A DNA stretch of 64,000 nt, from the NCBI GenBank assembly GCA_002104985.1, contig MCGO01000142.1, positions 1 through 64,000 of the forward strand, written 5' to 3'. Of this stretch, positions 18,537 to 30,257 are shown one piece after another. The stretch comes from Rhizoclosmatium globosum (lineage: Eukaryota > Chytridiomycota > Chytridiomycetes > Chytridiales > Chytriomycetaceae). Each line of letters opens with the position of its first letter. Positions within the stretch are counted from its first letter, which is position 1. Made by a program: the position numbers and the translations under genes. Below the pieces are notes generated by a model. The model saw nothing but the letters and a program-made list of their open reading frames with translations, was not told the DNA's origin and searched no databases.

Positions 18537-20562
18537 ATGACTTCCAATGAGCAGCATATCGCTGTTTACCCAAAGAGAAAGACGAGAGAACAGAAACCAG
18601 TCAGTCACAAGCTCTCCTAGACAAGCTCGAAACCCAAACAACAATCATCGATCTGTTGAAGGGACAATACAACCATATAAGGAAATACTCGTTAGATTTG
18701 ACAATCGAAACTGAAGAAGTACGTGAAATACTGAAACAATACCTTCAAATTCACGACGACCTGAAACAACGACCATCACCACAAAAGAAGAACAACGAAT
18801 CATGAAGTCATTTGAAAGAGCAGAAGAGTGGATAAACGCGTCAAAAGCAGCCTATATGCTGAAGAAGCAAGGGAAATCTCCAACATTGGGTCGAAAAAAG
18901 AAATCCAAACCAGTTCGGCGTACAAATGGATCACTAACAACCCGACAATGCCTGTCCAGTAACAATGCCGTTGTAGCATCCAGAAGAATCGTTGCTTGAA
19001 TTAGAAACTGAGGAAACCATTTCTGCAGACGTGACAGTTATCAAAAAGGCAGAAGACACATCCATCTCGCATACACTGTTCACTCTCGATGAATATCCGA
19101 ATATGGAAACCTATTGCGTTTCCCCCTGTTTGAAAAGTTTCCTCCAAACATTCTGCAACTTCTGTGTAATAGCTCATACGAAATGAACCGAAAAATGGGA
19201 CAAGTGCTCGTGAGGAAAGGAGATGAAGGTGCAGAAATTTTCTTTTTGGTTGAAGGCATCGCGGCTGTGGTTGTCGACGAAAAGGAAGTATCTGTCATGA
19301 AACCAGTCACGTTCTTTGGAGAAATGGGTGTTTGTAAGTGATGAGCTGTTTCACAAGTGAACTAATTATCTTCAAAGTATTTGAATTTAAACGAACAGCG
19401 ACTGTAGTTGCCAAAACTGACTGTGTCGTTGTGATTGTAACAAAGCAAAAGTTGAACGAAATATTGGCTCTACCACAACACGAAGAAGCCAAAAATAGTC
19501 GAGTCATTTGCAGCTGACAAAGAATCGTGGTGGAAGACGCAACATTACGTAACTGTTCAACAAGGTTTTGGAGCCGAGTTTGCACATGGAATCGCAAGAG
19601 AAGAAATCAAGAAGGTGAAATGAATGCGGATCGACAAGGAAAAAGAATCTAACAACAAATCCAGCTTGGAATATTCGCGTCCGCGTCAGATTCATTCTGT
19701 GATTCTCTGTCAATGCGTGTCAAATGTATAACATGCAAGTGGGAGAGAACATCATAAATATCGGAGAAGAATCAGAAGCTATCTACTTTCTTCTTAAGGG
19801 CTCTGTCGAAGTAATCGGTCCAACTGGCGCATAAATGCCGAAATTGCTAGCGGATCCTTTTTCGGAGAAGTCGGAGTTCTTTGAATATGAAACGAACAGC
19901 CACGATTCGTGCAAAAGAGGAATGCAATATTTTCAGACTTTCGAAGCAAGACCTAGATGAAGTTGTTGTCGAATATCCCTCCATGAAGGCTGTTCTCAAA
20001 GCCGCAGCCGATGAACGGTTCGAGTATTTCAAACAACGAACTACAGATTCTGGAAAACATCAAAGTTCTGAGCATCATACACCTGATCAGTTTGATTTGG
20101 AAGTGGGAAGTCAGTCTCTTGCAAAGGTAATTCACGTCTCGATCCTTTATTTAACATTAACAAACAATGCTCGTTCAAGTTGGGTCTGTTTAAAGGAGTA
20201 GAACTTTCCGTCTTGTCCGAGTTATCCATGAAGATGATACGAAAGTCTTGGGAATCAGGAAGCCTTATCATCAAGTGCGATACAGTAGGAACCTCCATGT
20301 TCTTTCTCGCCGCAGGAAATGCAAACATTATTTCCGAGTTTGATGAAGTCATCGACTCAGTCTCAGGCCATCAGCATACTTTGGAGAAGTCGCAATTCTG
20401 GAACAAGTTCCCAGAACAGCTTCAATTAAATGTACATCTGTTTGTTCCACGTATGAGTTGAAGAAAGAGGACTTTGCAGCGGTTATGGAGAGATACCCGG
20501 AAATAGCCATTCAGATCAAAGCTACCGCCCATGAGAGAATGCAAAACGTAAGCTTCATTTAA
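18537..20562 (+). CDS. Protein with three cyclic-nucleotide-binding domains
   Basis: An N-terminal charged helical part (QALLDKLETQTTIIDLLKGQ, REILKQYLQIHDDLKQR) is followed by three CNBDs. CNBD1 (about 19110-19490) shows LFEKFPPNILQLLC, GDEGAEIFFLVEG and FGEMGVLFEFKRTATV across an intron. CNBD2 (about 19730-20000) shows IGEESEAIYFLLKGSVEVIG and FFGEVGVL...MKRTATIRA. CNBD3 (about 20170-20530) shows GTSMFFLAAGNANII and YFGEVAILEQVPRTASIK. Each keeps the Glu and Arg of the phosphate-binding cassette, so all three may bind cAMP or cGMP. No kinase, channel or GEF domain is visible. At least four one-base gaps split the frame. The start is uncertain. Confidence 0.75.
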
Positions 20563-20837
20563 TTTTAGCTCAATCACTAAAAGTCTTCCAAGTACCTTAT
20601 GCGTTCTGTCTTGGCTTGAAGTGCTCTCAATAGGCTGGCTTTAAACCTTCAAACGTTTGACATACCTCTAAAATAAAGTATGTTGCTCAATACAAAATCA
20701 GATTAGAAACTGGGTTGTATTTCCTCAAATCCATAACCACGTCCGAGTCCAAAGACGGCGTCTCACTGTTCAGTTGATTCTCGCCACTAGATGTTTCCCG
20801 AACAACATCCCAAAACTCCCAAAACATCTGCTGGGGA

Positions 20838-20910
20838 TGCCGCCTGCGTGGATCGAACACGCTACCTTAAGATCTTCAGTCTTACGCTCTTCCAGATGAG
20901 CTAAGGCGGC
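20838..20910 (-). tRNA. tRNA-Phe (anticodon GAA)
   Basis: A 73-base cloverleaf on the minus strand. Acceptor GCCGCCT pairs fully with AGGCGGC, discriminator A. The D arm is GCTC/GAGC, the anticodon loop CTGAAGA gives GAA (Phe), and the T arm is GCGTG-TTCGATC-CACGC. A TTTT run follows on the minus strand at 20821-20824. There is no intron. Confidence 0.95.
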
Positions 20911-21153
20911 TTGTGAAGCAGAGTTGTTTTAATATTATAGTCTATTTTATGTCACAGGACGCGTGTTAGACTTGAATATGTTCTCATTCAGCATAAATAG
21001 TCTAGGCTTATGAAGCAGTGTACTTGGTCTTTCCATATAAGGGAGCATTGACTTATGAGACGTATTGTGATTGCACCAAAACCTCCACAATCGTACGTAT
21101 AACATAACAACGCGTTCAACATGCTTGTCTAACATTGCACGATTTATTAAATA

Positions 21154-22006
21154 TTATACAGGTTCACTCTGCGGATATTTGTGTAGCTCGGCGTGACAGT
21201 GCTGCAAAGGTTTGGGAGGGTTCATTTCCTTCAGCAACGCAAGAAACCGCTCCGCATCATTATGCCGGAATTGAGACCAAGCCTCCATTGCTATTGAAGT
21301 CAGATGGTCAAAGAGAATCTCCCCCTTTAACATCGACGTGTATTTTCGATGGTGTTTGATAATCAACAAGAATACGCAATGTACAGCCCATTTTCTCTGT
21401 AAAAATCAAGTAATTAGTGCGAAAGATGGATATAAGGAAAAGTATCTTACTATCATGGAGTTTGAATCTTGAAACAATCGGCACAATAACAGCACCGCCT
21501 TTCTGGCAATCAATAAAAGCGAATAGACTCAGTTTGTAGGCATAATGTACTTATTGTTTGTAAACCTTGCTGTTTCCACAGTGAGCCCATTTTTATGTCT
21601 TGCACATCGTGACTTACGATTCTAAGGGCAGGTATTTCACGTACATTGAGAACAATAGATAATAGAATATCAATTACGCGAGGATCTTCTTGCAAGTGCT
21701 ATTAGTTGTTATTAGCAAGAATGAACGCGTTCTTCGAACTTACAGCTTCCATAACAGCTCCATGATAAAATATATGAGCAAGCTCCGAACAAGCTACAAA
21801 GTGGAAGAGGTTTTAGCGCTCAGTTGTTTTATGGGTGGGAATGTAGATCACAAGAGCAACTCCCCATGAAGTTACATACCTTTCAGTCGGATCTCGTTAT
21901 TATTAAGAATAGAAAGGCGTTTAACTTCCTGGTTTAAATGATTCACATAAAGCTCCATTTTGGCCCACTTCTTTGGATCGGTGATCCGCAGTGGTTCGGC
22001 AGGCAT
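21154..22006 (-). CDS. Uncharacterised all-helical (ARM/HEAT-like) protein
   Basis: I do not recognise the family. A multi-exon gene begins with MPAEPLRITDPKKWAKMELY (ATG at 22004-22006), then exon 21880-22006, exon 21744-21793 (ACSELAHIFYHGAVMEA), an exon with EDPRVIDILLSIVLNVREIP, an exon with KGGAVIVPIVSRFKL, and a last exon with DHLTSIAMEAWSQFRHNDAE ending at 21154. The repeated amphipathic helices suggest an armadillo-type fold. The phase of the last junction does not fit cleanly, so one boundary or one base is wrong. No signal peptide or membrane segment. Confidence 0.6.
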
Positions 22007-22243
22007 TATTCTGGACACAATAGATCCCGCTATAAAATAAAAGCGGTGGTGAATAAATATGAAACAGCGCGTTGGAATATCTTACTTCGACTCATGAGGT
22101 GTGAGTGGGTCACGTTTTTGAACAAAAAACGCAAAAAGTGAGTCTCTCCTGTCACTCGTCTGCACCGAGTCCACATAGACTTGGTGCACTTGTAGATAGC
22201 TTTAGGTTGATACCAGAGCAGTTGCTAATCATCCAACGTCGTA

Positions 22244-22647
22244 GTGTCTCTTGGAAAGTCCATTTTCGGAATCGGTGAAGTGAGTCCTCCCATTCAAGGC
22301 CCCCCCGCCTCCTTCACTAACCACCCATTCCTATTAGGTCGCCATCAGAGCCAAGGAGCTCAACCTCCGCCGTTTCTGGCAGGTTCGTTACGCCGCTCAA
22401 CCACTCGATCATCTATTCAACACACACTGACTCAACACCAAAAAAATCAACAGCAAGACTCCAACATCCCAACCTACGTCCGCAGAAAGTACGATGGACT
22501 TTGGTTCGGACTTACCTTGCTTGCGTTGGAACCTCCTTTGTTGGAGCTCTTTACTCCTCAAAGAACCACATCCTCAAGCAGGTGAGTCACTTTGATGGCT
22601 GGTATATTGGACTGACCCAATCCTTCTGACGTTCATAGAAGGACTAA
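22244..22647 (+). CDS. Probable cytochrome c oxidase subunit 7A-like protein
   Basis: A small basic protein with one membrane span. Segments in order: SLGKSIFGIGE, then VAIRAKELNLRRFWQ (from about 22339), then QDSNIPTYVRRKYDGLWFGL (from about 22457) leading into a hydrophobic segment VGTSFVGALYSS, and a last tiny exon KD before TAA at 22645-22647. The motif Q-D-x-x-I-P-x-Y followed by a charged turn and one transmembrane helix resembles COX7A of mitochondrial complex IV. One base seems missing near 22526, within the membrane segment. No ATG starts the first exon: GTG at 22244 or an unseen upstream exon must supply it. Assignment is tentative. Confidence 0.5.
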
Positions 22648-22736
22648 ATGCAAATTTCATACCTCTGGATGTCCTATTTGCGGATTACACTCGTCAAATA
22701 AACGAATCAAATGCCCATACACACAATCACATTCCT

Positions 22737-23781
22737 TTATTCATCGCTCGATTTGGACTTCTTCTTCTTCTTGGATTTCTTTTCTTCAGTGCTTTCAGAT
22801 CCGTCAGATTTCGTCGGAGCAGCAGCATCGTCGTTTGAATGGATTTGGATTTCTTGGATTTCTTGACTTTGACTGGAGCGTCGACTTCCTTGGTTTCAGA
22901 ATCTTCGTCGCGTGCTTTCTTGCTTTTCTTTGGCTTTTTGTCGATTATGTCTGTCTCTGCCCCCTTCTCCTTCCTTTTCTTCTTTGGTGAATCATCATCC
23001 TCCTTCTGCTTCTTGCTCTTTTTCTTCTTGATGGATTCCCCACTTTCCTCTCTACTTCCTCGTGTTTTCGTTTCTTTCTTTCTTGCTCCTCTTGGCTTCC
23101 TTGTCTCCTTTCAACTTTGCAACAATCTCCTCGACTTCTTCACCCTTCTTCGAAGCCCTCACCAGTTTACCTGGCTGCTCAACTCGTGCCCCCTTTCTCG
23201 CTGTCCGTCCTTCACAAGCCGCAAATAATTCCTCGTCCGTGACTTTGATACTGTAATCCTTCTCCACCTCATCTCCTCCCCTAAAATCCACAATCAATTC
23301 TCAGCATATTCCTCTAATCATGAATGTTGAAGAAACTCACGCGGTAGTGAAACTTCCGTAGAGCAACTTCTTTGCTGAACTGGTAGTGTGTTTTTCAACC
23401 TTAACAGCAATTTCGCCAGACTCTTCGTCCTTATCAATCTTGATTTGTGTAGCGGCTTTGTTGAAGACGTGATCCCACCAACTAAATCCAATTCGTTCGA
23501 TGCAGCCCCGATCCCTTTCGTGTCGTTCTTGAAGCCCACAGAGATGGCTCGGTTGATACCGTCTGCGCCAAATCGTTCATTACGGCTGGTTTCGACTATA
23601 GATAGCTCATACCTCGTTTCTTTCCAAGCCCCTCGCCATGTTTCCAGCCGAGTTTCTGGAGATGAGCTGCAGCGACGGACGTTTCAGTCGTTGTTGAGTC
23701 AGATCCAAAGTTTCCTGTTGCCCATGAATGTGCGAGTGAGTTCCCGAGAGAGTTCGACGACCCTATGCCTCCAAATGACAT
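22737..23781 (-). CDS. GPATCH4: G-patch domain protein (GPATCH4-like)
   Basis: Nucleolar RNA-helicase cofactor type protein. The G-patch is HLQKLGWKHGEGLGKKR then, across an intron, DGINRAISVGFKNDTKGIG. Restoring one base near 23480 (TT to TTT) yields LVWWDHVFNKAATQIKID, which matches the WW..LFNKAA segment that follows the G-patch in GPATCH4. The remainder is a long Lys/Ser/Glu-rich tail (KKSKKSKSK, then EEKKSKKKKKSKSSDE) to the stop at 22737-22739. The tail needs at least one further frame correction between about 22830 and 23060. The ATG at 23781 begins MSFGGIGSSNSLGNS. Confidence 0.8.
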
Positions 23782-23950
23782 CGAAGTAAGGGTTGGTTTG
23801 ATTGATCTGTTTTTGGAACGCAAAAAAGAAAGAAGGGACCGAACATAATACAGAATTCTTTCGTGATTCGTCGCGATTAAAATCCTGTGTTATGAAATCG
23901 ATAAAGGTATAGGGATCGCCATAAAGCACGACAATTCTTCTCATTCAACA

Positions 23951-26900
23951 ATGACACGACTCGATGTTCTATCAGCGCTAACAGTGTCCGAATCCGATCT
24001 TCGTGGAAAGATTCGTTTCTTGACTGATGTGAAGGAGGCAGAAGACAGTGAGAAGAAGGCTAACTTGCGGAACCTGAATCTGAGGGAGCAAGAAAAGAGA
24101 CGACTTCATCGATCGCACCAATGGATGGTCTCTCGCAAAAGACTTCATCAACACATGAAGGATGATTCGGGGGCAGTGAATCGATACAGTAGGAGTCTGA
24201 TGCCCTGGCGCGTTTTGCGGGGGTTGTTGGAGGCAAAACTCAAAGGACTTGGCATCACATACGGGGCCCAAGCCACATGCGACACAGCAAATAACACATC
24301 AGAATCAGATATTTTGGGTGCTTCTTTACCTTCAGGTTCAGAGGGTCTTGGTACTTCAACTGATCACATTCCAGAAACATCTCTTGATATTGTCAATACT
24401 ACATCAAACTCTTCTCTATTCAGCAAATCAAATTCAACTTTGAATATTACAAATTCATCATTGCCTGTGTCAAACAACACATCAAAGTCAATCTCTCCCA
24501 CCATTCCATTTGGATTTCAACTCATCAGTTCCATGACAGATCCAAATGCTTCGAAAACATCACTGAAAAAAGTTTTATACATTCCTCACTCAGCGGCTCA
24601 AGCTATGCATGGACTTCAGTCTGCAAACAATCAGGACAACAAAACTGGTGGGCCTAACAAACTTGCCACTGAGAGTGACGAGGATGATAATCATGACTTG
24701 GGAGTACTGGAAGGCAAATATTAGTAACATTGGATACCCACAAAGTTTCAGTTCTCAAGGGATCCAAACCTTTACTCAACGTTGACACATCAAACAAAGT
24801 GAGTGCGTCCAAGCGTGGATCTAAGAAACCCACTGCTGCAGAAGCAGCAAGGAGGGGAGTCATTGGGATGGAGCACTTTCTTCTCATTGAAAAATGGCGA
24901 GTCTTTATTGTCTTCAGCAATCAGCTTCAATTAAAGGTGTGATAATCCTTAAGCTTTTCAAATTACTCAGAGCACTTATATAGGTTTTGGATATGCATTT
25001 CTCTGAATGGCTAAGGTGTCATGCCCAGCACCAATTGTGAGGTGGTATGTCTTGATTTTCAGAGCTAATAAAGTTAGTATGGAATATGTGGAGTCAAAGT
25101 CGCCCTCATAACTGGTGAGACAGGGTCCTTGCGAGTCTGGAGTGTAAAGCGAGACACCAAGCACCACTTGAGACTTACGACATCAAACTTAAAGTCGCAA
25201 TAGAAAATTTGTTTCAGTTTGATCAGTGGGTAATGTTTGTCCAATATGATCGCACATTGGATCGCATAATTGCATCCTGTGATTCAGGTGTTTATTACTT
25301 TGATTTTGAAACTGGCCAACAGCTGGATCAAATCCTTCATGCTGATAAACTTTCAATTACTTGTACTGTTCTCTATGAACCTATGGAATACCTGATTACT
25401 GCAGCAAAATCAGGAACTATCAAAGTTTGGAATTCACAGAACTATTTGATTCATGAATTTAACTCTCATACTGCATCTGTGACATGCTTGAAACTAATGG
25501 AACCATTTATTCAAGCAAAGTTTGGAACATTCCCTATTGTTCTCTCTAGTTCTTTGGACGGAACTTTGCGTCTGTGGAATATTGATCTGGGGTTGATGCT
25601 TTATCGCATTGACATTGCAATTCCAATATATGGCTTGAGTCTTACTGCAAAAGAAACAATCCTGATTCATTCAAAAGACACTATTCAGACCTGGAGCTTA
25701 AATAGATCATACAATCCATTCAGTTTTTCAAATGTCCAACCCTTTCAAATCTGTCTTTGCCATCGGCCAAATGACCAACCTTCTCGGATTTTGGCAGGTT
25801 ATGAAGATGGAAGTATAAGACTTATAAGCCCAGTTACAGGAGAGGTAATAATTGTGGGATTTCCAATTTACAAAAACACTGGACCCATTCAACTTGTGTA
25901 CGACACTGTTGCTGAAAAAATTTATGCTCGCCACTCAAATGGTGATATTATACTTTACAGCTGCAAACCAAATCCAATGAAAGTCATCGAAACATGGGAA
26001 CCACAACAAGGTTGGGAGCCAATCAACTGCATCACTGGTATTCACTTTGTGCCGGGTGAACTATACTCAAGTGTTGCCAATGAAGAAGCACTTGAGCGTA
26101 AATGTGGTTTTAAATCATCATTTTTCTTGGTTGGAGGAGCAGTCACTGGACAGCTTGTTTACTTTGGTACACACCATAAAGGGAAGCAAGACATAATTGT
26201 TCAAGCTCATTCAGCAGAAATAACTTCTGTTTTGTATGACCACATTAATTTTCTGTTGATCACAGCTGCTAACGGTATGTCCTTTTTTTCATGGTAAAGA
26301 CTCATGGTACAAAAGACTTTCAGATTAAAGTTTGGAAAATTATTGCAACATCATCCTTGAGTCCAAAGGAGGCTGGAGACATATGCTGCCCACTTTTTTT
26401 AGAATGTGACACAACATTGACATTGTCCCAGACTAATGACACCAGATTTGAAAACCCTAAAATAGACCACACAATCTGCATCAATCCAATTCATAAACTA
26501 ATAGCATTTGCATGGAATGGTAAACTCCGTATTGTTTCTTATAGTAACAATCGTAAGTTTGTGCAGGTTACTGCTTGCTTCATATCCTAAGCCTTTCTCT
26601 AGAGAAGCTCCACCCAACACAATCTATAGAAAAAACTTTAAGTTTGATAACTTCCATAGCAAACAATCCACAGTATGACATCTGGGCAACTGCAGATACC
26701 ACAGGATCTGTAAAAATCTGGGATAACAAAGGATTGATAATTAGAGAAATTCTTTTTGACCAAAGTATATCAAGCATACAATTTGCTAATTTGCGTGGTG
26801 ACTTGCTATTGGGTCTTCGAGATCAAATTGCTGCACTCTATTTACAAAGCTATTTTAATATCCCACTGATGAAGCATGCTTTGGAGAGTAGTACACGATT

Positions 26901-29832
26901 AATTGATGTTGAAATTCAGGGAGATGATGGTATAGTCAGTGTAGTCCAACAAAAAATTGATGAAGACATGGACCCTGAGTTATATTTCAATGATGCAAAC
27001 GGGTATCAAGATGGCATAATTGAACATGCAATGCCTTTTGACTCAAACTTAGACTTTTGGGAAATATTTTACAAAGATCAAAAGCTTCGGTACAGTTCAC
27101 TTCAGTGGCATGTCAACAAAGAAGAGTTAACAACTAATTTGGGTCAGAAAATTGAAAGGACATTAATTGGTGGGAGAGACATGAAGTAGATTATGATGAA
27201 GCTAGAAAAAGAAGGAATCGGAGACTGTTCCTAGAATCTGAAGTGGGGGCATTTGAAGCTGCATCAAAATTTGACCAAAAATATGTTGCAACAAAACATA
27301 ATGCAGCTCATACAAGAGATTCCTTCAAAGCAAAGACTGTATGTGAAGAAGAGCCTGCAGTTATTTTAGATGGAGACTATGTGTATATTCGAAGAGTTAA
27401 TTCATCCGATTTGTTATTGGAGACTGGACTCAATGTATCTACTCCAAGAAATGAGCCAATTGGTGGATGGAAAACCCTTAAGTCTCAATTTATTGGTGAC
27501 CATTCTCCAGGGAAATTCTATCCACTTGTTCAAACCATTGTTGAAAAGAACCGTGAACGAGATCGTGTTCTGAAATCACTTGAAAATCCCAACAAAAGTA
27601 AGAAATTGAATCTAAGTGATGTGGTTAAAAGGAGAGAAGAAGTTCAAAAGAATTTGAAAAAAGTTGGGACTGCCATTCCAAACTCTGTCCTTGCAACACG
27701 AGCTCCAGTTGCTGTAAGGAAACCATCAACACGAGGTACCAGCAATAAGAAAGACTCTCTTAAGAACATTAAGAAAGGAAATCAGGACAGAATAATGCCT
27801 GAGTGGTGGTTTGATGAAGATGGAGAACTTCCTGATGATGAATCAGTGAGTGAAGAAGAAAAGCAATACAACGAAAATTATCATCTGTCAATGGTATCAA
27901 ACCTCCAGAAGCAGTTGAAATATCAAGAAAGTTATCTTCTTCTACACTTGAAGTTCCATTAACTGCAACTGGAATTGCTTTGGAGCCTTCAGCAGCAAAA
28001 AAAGAGAACCAAGAACGTAGGTCCAGCTTTGTTGATGTTGTTATGCAAGTGACACAAACTATTAAATCTGAGCCTGAAGTCCATGCTCAAACACCACTGA
28101 AAACACAAAAACCAAAACCTCCTCTTACAGAGAAACCAAAACAAGCTCATGAACGTCCAAAAACAAAACTATTCAAAAGAAACTCTGAAGTTAGTCTTTC
28201 ATTATCATCCAATATTGAGTTACGCAAACCTGTGCATCAATCATAATTGTCAATGATATACCTCCATTGCAGCAAACGAGCCATCCAATTGTGTCAACAA
28301 TGCAAGAATCACAACCATCTGATTCTCCTCCTCTTGATTATACTCCTGTTGACATAACTCCTTCAATTGACACTATAAATTTGATAGCAAGCAATTTTGA
28401 ATTTGAGGATATTTCAGATAATTGTGAACAAATGGAAGTTGAAGATATGAATCTAGTCAGTGAAGAAGAAGCTGCAGCGTATGCTTGGAACCTATTACGA
28501 ATGAGAAATGGACAAAACATTCCTCGTGCTCTTGGAAAAGTTGTTAAACAGTTTTGGTTCAAATCTCCTGAGGTAACTTCAAATTTCAAGAAATAATTAG
28601 TAATAAGTTAACAGAATGATCCACTTGATTTGGAGCATGTAATTAAGGCACTCATTAATCTAATGCATACTGGGGAATGGTCTGAGTGTTGTGAAGCATC
28701 TAAAGCCATGTTATTCCTCTATATGACATTTAAAACAGACATTCCTGACCCATACTATATTTTTATTCTTCCCCACCTGGAAGTTCTTGACAGAAATGAA
28801 TTTTGGCAAGTTCGAGCCCAACTTTGTTCAAATTTGTCTGCATTTCAAGTTTATCATCAGGCTATCTATCGCTCTCTGATAATGCGACTCAATGATATAA
28901 ATACTTTAGTAAAAATAAGTGCCAAAAAATCACTTATTCATATGGGAATTGACAGTAAATCAAGACTCTTTGAACTCATGAAGTCACTTGGATTCTTTGG
29001 AGTTGAAACCCAATATTTTCAATTGAATAGATTGGAAGTCCTTGAGAAGCAACTAATTAAAAAGAGTATAGCTGTGGCAGCAGAATCAGCAGAATATATT
29101 CGAGCTTGGCAAGAAAATTTAAGTGAACTTCATTGCCCTGGATATGAGAAATGTCCTCAAAATAAGACTCACAGAAGAAGACCAAGCTATGAAGAGCATT
29201 TGGCTGGCCCTTTCTTTCAAGACAAAAAAACTAAGCATGTTGTTCCTCCAATCAAGCCATTGACAGTTTATGATTTCAAGTATGCAGATGCAAAAGAAGA
29301 TGTGTCCAATTGGAATGAATATGATAATCAATCTTTGTCATCATCCATAAAATTGAGTCATTTGCCTTCTGGAACAAAAATTCAACAACAGAATATATTG
29401 AAAAAGATCAGACCAAATACAGCAAAAATGCAGGATATGGGCTTGTGGGATGAAGTAGGAATCAATCGGCTGACTGAGGGAAGACCTACTTCAGCTTCTA
29501 ATACTCTGGTTGGTTCATCACGTCCCATGTCAGCAGCAATGTCTGTTGCTATTAAAATGGCAAGACCAATATCTGCTGGATTGCGAGCCATGGGTGCTCT
29601 TGATTATCGCAGAACATTAAGACCAAAATCAGCGTTTCCTGAAACATTGCAGGATAAACAGAGTACTACTATAAAACCCAGACCTTTGAGTGCAACTACA
29701 TCTAAAGTGTCATCTTTTTACTTATCTCCTTACTTGGATGGAATTCCTTATTCACACAGTGAAGCATTTTTGAGGCATAAACCAAAAACAAAGCTAACAA
29801 TTGATGAAACCCCAAAGAGTCCATGGCATTAG
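23951..29832 (+). CDS. WD40-HEAT protein, WDR97-like, probable ciliary protein
   Basis: Very large protein (about 1,900 residues). A basic and Ser/Asn-rich N-terminus leads to WD40 repeats from about 25080 to 27000 (LITGETGSLRVWSVKRD, AAKSGTIKVWNSQNY, SSSLDGTLRLWNID, TAANDFQIKVWKI, TADTTGSVKIWDNKGL). A charged linker follows, then HEAT-like helices (EFWQVRAQLCSNLSAF, 28800-29050) and a tail with RPTSA, RPMSA, RPISA, RPKSA and RPLSA. This order resembles vertebrate WDR97. Introns at about 26275-26316, 26541-26590 and 28572-28613 are clear. One-base gaps near 24720, 25167, 27170, 27885 and 28230 break the frame. The sequence is AT-richer than its flanks. Ortholog assignment is tentative. Confidence 0.65.
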
Positions 29833-30257
29833 CAATGAAATATTGCAACAAATAAATTTCTTGAGTTATATGGAGATTTCTTGTGATTTAACTTGTATGA
29901 CTGATCCATCTTGCAGTTTTTTGTTTTCAATTGCACTCTTGGAGCATAACTTCGTGAGGCAGCCAGAAACCAAATCCTTCAAAACCTATCTTCTCCCTCA
30001 ATTCTCAAACTCTTCCCTTCAATTTTATTAAATGATGAAAGACTGGAATACAAAGGCAACCTAGGGCTGTTTTTCCCATAACATGGCATTTCCCATGTTC
30101 CCATGATATGTGACCACATACTATATTGGATTGTACATTAGAATGTGTCTTACTGCTTTCTCATATGTACTTTATTATTCACAGGCTAGTTCACTGAAAG
30201 TATGTAAAGCCAGAGTGATTGATCCAAGTACTCTGACACAAAACTATTCTCAAACAA
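29833..30257. other. Convergent intergenic region
   Basis: The 3' ends of the WDR97-like gene and channel gene 1 face each other across 425 bases. I see no gene, only AT-rich sequence with possible polyadenylation signals (AATAAA at about 29850). Confidence 0.45.

Noticed and set aside
405..28230. Calling the frame-broken genes pseudogenes
   Set aside because: Breaks hit essential, highly conserved genes, are all one missing base, and leave the rest of each protein well conserved.
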